Assembly (NCBI GenBank): GCA_033557685.1 | Contig: JAWQRN010000347.1 | Coordinates: 1 to 31,029 of the forward strand | From: Sperchopsis tessellata | Taxonomy: Eukaryota > Arthropoda > Insecta > Coleoptera > Hydrophilidae | DNA length: 31,029 nucleotides | Direction: 5' to 3' | In this document: piece by piece, positions 28,486-31,029 of the stretch | Position numbering within the stretch: position 1 is the stretch's first letter | Layout of the letters: the number at the start of each line of letters is the position of its first letter | Notes under the pieces: model-generated | What the model was told of the DNA's origin: nothing | Seen by the model: only the letters and a program-made list of their open reading frames with translations | The model's database searches: none | Translations under genes and position numbers: made by a program

Positions 28486-30949
28486 AAAACAGGAGGGTAA
28501 TTTGCGACAACTATTTCTTCGGACAGCGGGCATGAACTAATTAACAGATCAAATTGTCATATCTATGTATCACATTATCCCCTCATTTTGAAACATAGAA
28601 ATAATATTTCAACATATAATGCAAATAATATTAATGCTTGTAAGTAAAAAATGTGAAACTGCTACAAAACAATCAGTAAATAAATAAAACTGGAAAACTG
28701 TACAATATTTACAAGCCACTTGAAATACTTTTTAAAGCTGGTTTGCTTTTCATCATAATAACTATGTCGTTATTGTAACACTTCTTAGGTAAATAGGTAT
28801 ATTTACGATTAATTTTTCAAATGTACTAAGAGGAAATGTTTTTTCTATTTTTCTTCTATACAAATAGAGCAACAAAGGCTTAATTGCTTTGTTGTAGTCA
28901 TTTAAAAGCCTAATACTAAAGTTTTAAGAGAGAAATTTACTACTACCCTAAAAATAAACTAATTTTTATGAACACGCAGTGGTATTTTTTTCTTAAAGTA
29001 ACTGCATTTTCTATGAAGTTTATCATTTTATTATTATAATGAAATATAGTGGTAGAGTAAATTATAAATCTCAACTCACTTTAAAAGAAATGAACAGGGA
29101 ATTTCCATAAAATTTCAAATTTTCTCCTTCACTGTGTACAGAATGTTACATGATGAAACCGTTATATTGCGTGATTATTGATATAAACGTGATTAATTTA
29201 TAAAAAAAAAATAAAGGCAGTGTATAGAAAGATATTTAATACTCAATGTAAAGGCTGATTTAAACTTACGACAAGAAAATATATTAATATGGAATTAGCC
29301 TATTAGTCTTTAGTAGTAGTTAAAAAATAGGCTGGTAAATTGGGTATGCCAAATGCCCTAAATGTAACAACCAACCAATATCAAAGTTATGCTACTTAGC
29401 ATTCAATATTGAAGCTTTGAAAAAGTTTGTATTCATTGGTTTAAATAACGTCACTCACCTTAAACATGTATCTTGTTCAGAGCTACTACATAGTCTCCGC
29501 CTGGAAACACTATTAATATAGCTTATGATTATGTATTTTTATGTTTCATTATTTTAACCGACGCGATTTTGAATGCATTATTTATGAAATTAAACTTTAT
29601 GTAAGATATCAAACAAGTTTTATTATACTTATACCATGTGATACGTCTAGTGGTACACAATGATAAATGGACCCTTGACGTGTATTAGTAACCTGAAATA
29701 GATTATATCCGGAAGTGGACATCGCCGAAGCAAATAATATAACGCAAATTAATTGAAGTACTATATATTTAACGAAAAAAAAACACGAACAAAGTTAAAT
29801 GCCGCAATCGACAAACCACCAGCCGTAAGTTGGGCACGTGCTGAGTCGGTGAAAGTTATGATGGGCAGGTAGAATGAGGGAGGACTATGACCGGGTGGTA
29901 AATCGTCTATTAATACCTATCGTTTTACGATTCAGGGACTACTCTAGTCCTCTAGTTACCTTGTCAGTGACAATAGAAAAAAATGTTCCCCTAATTTCAC
30001 TGGGATCATGCGTTAGTTTAAACTATTGCGGCCATAATTACAGGCAGAGATTTAGAAAGTATCACTTATCGTTGACCGATTTTATCCAAGATTTACTGGA
30101 ATCTCGCAATTATTCTTCATAACTAAAAAAACAGACAAACAAACATAAACTTAAAAATTAGTTTCAAGATTATAATACTTTATTTGCGTAAAGGAAAGTA
30201 ATTAGTTGCACAAAAAGCACACACACAACCACAGTCGTATAAAATAAAAGTAATGCCATAATCATGATGAAAATAGAAAAACTGGAATGAAAATTATAAC
30301 GGAAAATTTTTAAAAAATATGAAAGCTAAACACGATGCTAATGGACCGGTCAAATCTTATAATAACTCAACATATAGCTCTACATACAAATTTTAAAAGT
30401 TGTTGAAACAAGTAACTTGATGTCATATGGGTAATCATAATAACAATATGTGGCATTTAATAAGAAATACTGACTATAAATGAAACTATGATGACGGGGA
30501 ATTGACCAAAGACCACGGTGAAGAAGTATTTTAGTTGGGGATATCTGCACAAATAATAAATCCATAAATTTTAGTTTTACATTTTCGGAATTTTAAAATT
30601 GTAGGGTGCACATAAATTTATAAAATTGTGTAGTATATACAAACAAATCAAACATATCAGTAATAGGTGGTTGGAAAGAAATGGTCTTCTCATGGAACTT
30701 TCATCATTTTCGAGAGTTTTGTTTACATGATAAATATACCTCTAATATAGGTTATGTCTGTAGTCAGTTAATTTGCGAAAACCCATCGTTAGAATTTATA
30801 TCTCAATATACAAAAGTGGCAATAATGTGGATTATGGAAGAGCTTCTAAAGAATCATGACGTGGTGATTGAATGGTCTCAATTTTTTGGTGGAGTAGAAC
30901 ATGAAACATTCGTTTGTTATTGAGTATGATATTAAGAATTTGTTGCTTC
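28486..30949. other. AT-rich stretch without recognisable genes
   Basis: A plus-strand frame of 82 residues (29874-30122), a 61-residue minus-strand frame (30380-30565) and a plus-strand frame of 80 residues (30681-30923) have no motifs I recognise. The last looks fairly balanced in composition and could be an exon or old transposon piece, but nothing confirms it. A short repeat-like segment is listed separately. Confidence 0.45.
29455..29510 (+). repeat. Short repeat shared with the fragment at 13065-13115
   Basis: CTTGTTCAGAGCTACTACAT followed by AGTCTCCGCCTGGAA resembles CTTGTCAGAGTCTCTACACG followed by GTTTCCACCTGGAA at 13073-13106. I infer a common dispersed repeat, possibly PLE-terminal, from this short alignment. 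Confidence 0.35.
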
Positions 30950-31014
30950 CTTGGCCGTACATAAATGTGTAGTTTTAATATTTGAAAAATCAAATATCAA
31001 GCAAACCGGCCAAG
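30950..31014. repeat. Nested stem-loop near the window end
   Basis: CTTGGCCG (30950-30957) pairs with CGGCCAAG (31007-31014). Inside it ATATTTGA (30978-30985) pairs with TCAAATAT (30990-30997) around a four-base loop. The 8-bp GC-rich outer arms stand out in AT-rich sequence. This may be one end of a repeat that continues past the window. Confidence 0.45.
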
Positions 31015-31029
31015 TCGATATATTAAATA

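Overview
This window looks like AT-rich intergenic DNA from an arthropod, most likely an insect. That inference rests on the mix of decayed transposable elements: an R1-clade LINE, an errantivirus-like Ty3/gypsy relic with an env region, Penelope-like elements (PLEs), RTE and RNase H-bearing LINEs, and Tc1/mariner and pogo/Tigger transposons. Long (AT)n microsatellites fit the same picture. I found no intact host gene, no tRNA or rRNA gene and no CRISPR array. Every recognisable coding region is broken by stops, frameshifts, truncations or insertions.

Layout. Bases 1-760 hold a plus-strand Jockey/CR1-like LINE relic split by an (AT)n expansion. Bases 927-2167 are a minus-strand, 5'-truncated R1-clade LINE flanked by a perfect 14-bp target-site duplication (TSD). 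A short Tc1-like piece lies near 2.6-2.8 kb. A minus-strand PLE relic with reverse transcriptase (RT) and GIY-YIG pieces occupies 4.3-5.2 kb. At 6.4-6.8 kb two PLE 3' ends sit head to head as a long inverted repeat, followed by a PLE terminal region with about 33-bp hairpin repeats (6.9-7.15 kb). A plus-strand Tigger/pogo relic lies at 8.6-11.0 kb.

Bases 13.3-20.8 kb hold a minus-strand errantivirus-like element in the order gag, protease, RT, RNase H, integrase, env. Its integrase gene is split by a 2.17-kb composite insertion (14854-17024) flanked by a near-identical 20-21-bp repeat. From left to right the insertion holds a 301-bp fold-back unit, an I-group-like LINE with RNase H, and a second copy of the PLE hairpin-repeat region. 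The RT region has two separate catalytic motifs about 400 bp apart, so two gypsy copies seem to have been fused or a segment duplicated.

Bases 23.3-25.1 kb are a minus-strand RTE LINE with a tandem duplication of its RT region. Bases 27.37-28.49 kb are a minus-strand mariner-type transposon next to a long (AT)n tract. The rest is AT-rich sequence with no recognisable coding content. The window reads as a graveyard of nested transposons, most of them on the minus strand. All assignments come from reading translations by eye; no database search was run.
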